Source: Bacillota bacterium (GTDB lineage Bacteria; Bacillota; Clostridia; Peptostreptococcales; Anaerovoracaceae). From it: a stretch of DNA of 8,415 nucleotides. This document shows, one piece after another, positions 7,288-8,415 of the stretch. The position numbers were made by a program, and so were the translations under genes. The stretch spans positions 1 through 8,415 of the forward strand of contig JAEEPD010000225.1 in NCBI GenBank assembly GCA_016284575.1. Direction: 5' to 3'. The stretch's first letter is position 1. Each line of letters begins with the position of its first letter. Under the pieces are notes generated by a model, which saw only the letters and a list, made by a program, of their open reading frames with translations, was not told the DNA's origin and ran no database searches.

Positions 7288-7851
7288 CTACTGCTTCAGC
7301 TCGTAATCTCCCTTGACCATAACATAGCAGAGTCCGCTGCACTGTATGCCGCGGCCGTCGTCTCTGGGTATTACAAGGTAGTGGTTTTTAGCGATCTGTG
7401 TACCGTCCTTGAGGTCTGCTCCGGCGGTAAGGTCTGAAACGCCGCCGTTTTTACTTGCAACAGCAGTGGCGCTGCCGGCTCTGAGGACCATCTCGGTGCC
7501 CTCCTTGCCCACAAGCAGGCCGCCATTGGGTACCTCGACCACCACAAAGCCTGCCGCAGCAGTCTGAGCCGGCTGGCCGGAACCGCCCTGAGAACCCTCC
7601 TGAGAGCCGCTCTTTAAGGCCTCCAGATCCTTTCTTATGCTGTCAAGGTCGCTTCTTAAGGCCTCGTTTTCAGCCTTCAGGTCAGACAGCTCCTTTTCAA
7701 GGGCGTCGGTCTGAGCCTTTACATAGCTCTGGGTCACCACAGGATCCAGGGAGCTTCCGGGGCCTGATTCCGCGCCGGAAACGCTGCTGAGCATGCCAAG
7801 AAGGCCCACTATGCAGAGGCAGATGATAAGCCAGTTGAGTACTTTTTTCAT
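7288..7851 (-). CDS. Secreted or membrane-anchored coiled-coil protein of unknown function
   Basis: I do not recognise a named family for this 187-residue protein. It starts with a signal peptide or anchor: MKK followed by a hydrophobic stretch at about 6-21, with a possible cleavage after SGA at residue 27. Residues about 44-80 form a charged heptad-like stretch (YVKAQTDALEKELSDLKAEN and on), a likely coiled coil. A Gly/Ser/Gln/Ala-rich linker (81-100) leads to a compact C-terminal domain (101-187) with VEVPNGGLLVGKEGTEMVLR (105-124), NGGVSDLTAG (135-144), NHYLVIPRDDGRGI (156-169) and a CSGLC pair of cysteines (171-175). I have an impression of similar C-terminal domains in other Firmicute envelope proteins but cannot name one. 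It is the first gene after the operon promoter, with GGAG 7 bases before its ATG, and precedes the GT4-CsaB gene by 49 bases. Position suggests an extracytoplasmic role with the surface polymer; no enzymatic motif is visible. Confidence 0.8.
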   Translation of the reverse strand: MKKVLNWLIICLCIVGLLGMLSSVSGAESGPGSSLDPVVTQSYVKAQTDALEKELSDLKAENEALRSDLDSIRKDLEALKSGSQEGSQGGSGQPAQTAAAGFVVVEVPNGGLLVGKEGTEMVLRAGSATAVASKNGGVSDLTAGADLKDGTQIAKNHYLVIPRDDGRGIQCSGLCYVMVKGDYELKQ

Positions 7852-7858
7852 GTTATAT

Positions 7859-7862
7859 CTCC
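7859..7862 (-). promoter_or_regulatory. Ribosome binding site of the first operon gene
   Basis: GGAG on the minus strand is 7 bases before the ATG at 7851. No other candidate start lies close to it. Confidence 0.6.
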
Positions 7863-7869
7863 AGGTCTG

Positions 7870-7898
7870 TAATAACTTGAGTCTTGAATAAGTTATTA
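7870..7898. repeat. 29-base inverted repeat overlapping the operon -10, operator-like
   Basis: The 9-base arms TAATAACTT (7870-7878) and AAGTTATTA (7890-7898) are perfectly complementary around an 11-base centre. The right arm overlaps most of the minus-strand TATAAT element and the left arm lies just inside the expected transcript start. This placement fits a repressor site; a short AT-rich hairpin in the leader is the alternative. There is no T-run, so it is not a normal terminator. Confidence 0.6.
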
Positions 7899-7924
7899 TA
7901 CATTCGCAGATATAGTACTGTCAA
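7895..7924 (-). promoter_or_regulatory. Near-consensus vegetative promoter of the polysaccharide operon
   Basis: On the minus strand TTGACA (7924-7919) and TATAAT (7900-7895) are both perfect matches to the main sigma factor consensus, separated by 18 bases (one more than ideal). The transcript should start near 7888, giving a leader of roughly 37 bases before the ATG at 7851. No other promoter as good was noticed between the seven genes, so this one may drive the whole set. The -35 sits inside one palindrome and the -10 inside another, which suggests the intrinsically strong promoter is controlled. Confidence 0.78.
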
Positions 7925-7935
7925 TTTAAGTTGAC
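7920..7935. repeat. 16-base near-perfect palindrome over the operon -35
   Basis: GTCAATTTAAGTTGAC is a palindrome apart from one mismatched pair. One arm contains five of the six bases of the minus-strand -35 (TTGACA); the other arm supplies a TTGAC in the plus direction. It is AT-rich and symmetric like a dimeric regulator site. Part of the symmetry may simply come from opposed -35-like elements, though no matching plus-strand -10 was found at the right distance. Confidence 0.5.
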
Positions 7936-7973
7936 TGCTATATTTAGTCTTTTTCTGCGTGGAAAACCTCCTG

Positions 7974-8002
7974 TTCACTTTTGTCCCGCTTTAGTGTAAT
8001 AT
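7974..8002 (+). promoter_or_regulatory. Candidate promoter of the amidohydrolase gene
   Basis: TTCACT (7974-7979) and TAATAT (7997-8002) are separated by 17 bases and each match four of six consensus positions. An overlapping TATAGT (8000-8005) is a better -10 but lacks a well-spaced -35. The transcript would begin near 8009 and carry a leader of about 38 bases. This is a weak call. Confidence 0.35.
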
Positions 8003-8035
8003 AGTCTTAAGAAACCCTGTCACTTACGATTTTTC

Positions 8036-8041
8036 AGGAGG
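8036..8041 (+). promoter_or_regulatory. Strong ribosome binding site of the amidohydrolase gene
   Basis: A full AGGAGG lies 5 bases before the ATG at 8047 and fixes that start. It is the strongest ribosome binding site in the window, stronger than any in the polysaccharide operon. Confidence 0.8.
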
Positions 8042-8046
8042 AAAAT

Positions 8047-8415
8047 ATGGCTGACAAGAAAGAAATCATCATCAAAGCAGCGGAAAAATACCGCGATATG
8101 ACCTTCGCGGCGGAAAAGTTCATCTGGGAGCACCCTGAAACAGGCTACACCGAATGGACCGCCAACGAATATCTGATAAAGGAGTTTGAAGCCCTGGGCT
8201 ACAAGCTGGTAAGGGCCGATCAGGACCCGAAATTCGGCAAGATCCCCGGCTTCTATACCGACATAGACACAGGAAAGCCCGGCCCCATGCTCTGCATCAT
8301 GGGCGAGCTGGACGCCCTGGACATCGCTAACCATCCCCAGTCTGTCAACGGCATGTGCCACAGCTGCGGCCACTGCTGCCAGGCAGCCACCATGCTGGGA
8401 ATAGCAGCCGCCCTC
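8047..8415 (+). CDS. M20-family amidohydrolase/peptidase, 5' part only
   Basis: The reading frame stays open from the ATG to the window end, giving 123 residues of a protein usually about 400 long or more. Family marks are WEHPETGYTEWTANEYL (28-44), MGELDALDI (85-93) in place of the more usual DMDALP strand, and CHSCGHCCQAATMLGIAAAL (104-123), which corresponds to the HACGH metal-binding block. Members are cytosolic dinuclear-metal hydrolases that cut amide bonds in N-acyl amino acids, aminobenzoyl-glutamate or small peptides; the substrate is not readable. Cys107 and His109 of the block are kept, but the Asp-x-His that often follows is replaced by Cys-Cys-Gln. I recall a Firmicute subgroup with GELDAV and HACGHNAQ, which this resembles. 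It is transcribed divergently from the polysaccharide operon and has no evident functional link to it. Confidence 0.85.
   Translation, partial: MADKKEIIIKAAEKYRDMTFAAEKFIWEHPETGYTEWTANEYLIKEFEALGYKLVRADQDPKFGKIPGFYTDIDTGKPGPMLCIMGELDALDIANHPQSVNGMCHSCGHCCQAATMLGIAAAL

Larger units (their letters stand above)
7967..8041 (+). repeat. Complement to the ribosome binding site: CCTCCTG pairing with CAGGAGG
   Basis: CCTCCTG at 7967-7973 is exactly complementary over 7 bases to CAGGAGG at 8035-8041, which holds the amidohydrolase ribosome binding site. If a plus-strand transcript begins upstream of 7967, the two could pair and hide the site. If it begins near 8009, as the promoter candidate suggests, the upstream copy is not transcribed and the match is without consequence. 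Confidence 0.3.

Noticed and set aside
7931..7936. Plus-strand TTGACT as a -35 for the amidohydrolase
   Set aside because: No acceptable -10 lies 15-19 bases downstream; it is more likely the second arm of the palindrome.
7967..7972. AGGAGG on the minus strand suggesting a small upstream gene
   Set aside because: No ATG, GTG or TTG follows at a workable distance, and it lies upstream of the mapped minus-strand promoter.
8020..8373. Minus-strand open frame opposite the amidohydrolase
   Set aside because: The plus strand has a strong ribosome binding site and M20 motifs; the antisense frame has neither.

Overview
The window looks like a piece of a low-to-mid GC Gram-positive-type chromosome, most likely an anaerobic Firmicute of the Clostridia kind. 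That guess rests on the strong AGGAGG-type ribosome binding sites, frequent ATA and AGG codons, a TTG start, and the gene families present (CsaB, TagA, DUF4330). No ribosomal or other taxonomic marker is present, so the assignment is an inference.

Positions 1-7851 hold seven genes, all on the minus strand, tightly packed (gaps of 49, 59, 6 and 30 bases, a 1-base overlap, then 0 bases). They read as one operon for building a cell-surface polysaccharide. In transcription order they are: a secreted coiled-coil protein of unknown function (7851-7288); a fusion of a GT4 glycosyltransferase with a CsaB-type polysaccharide pyruvyl transferase (7238-5049); a second glycosyltransferase resembling TuaH (4989-3796); a DUF4330 single-pass membrane protein (3789-3238); a multi-pass O-antigen ligase/Wzy-type polymerase (3207-1630); the UDP-ManNAc dehydrogenase WecC (1630-365); and the start of a TagA/WecG-type ManNAc transferase (364-1, cut by the window edge). 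Together they suggest a ManNAc/ManNAcA-containing, pyruvylated secondary cell wall polymer. In other Firmicutes that kind of polymer holds S-layer-homology (SLH) proteins on the wall. No SLH protein, lipid-carrier initiating transferase (TagO-like), UDP-GlcNAc 2-epimerase or flippase is visible here, so the pathway is incomplete within the window.

Positions 7852-8046 are an AT-rich divergent intergenic region. It carries a near-consensus minus-strand promoter (TTGACA, 18 bases, TATAAT) for the polysaccharide operon. A palindrome covers its -35 element and a second inverted repeat overlaps its -10. A weaker plus-strand promoter candidate and a strong ribosome binding site precede an M20-family amidohydrolase (8047 to the window end, truncated), which is probably unrelated to the operon.

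The main oddities are: an abrupt switch in codon and CpG usage in the middle of wecC, near position 990, which looks like a recombination junction; the two-enzyme GT4-CsaB fusion; the stacked palindromes on the operon promoter; and two uncharacterised envelope proteins (the secreted coiled-coil protein and DUF4330) built into the operon. No RNA genes, CRISPR arrays, insertion sequences or convincing terminators were seen.
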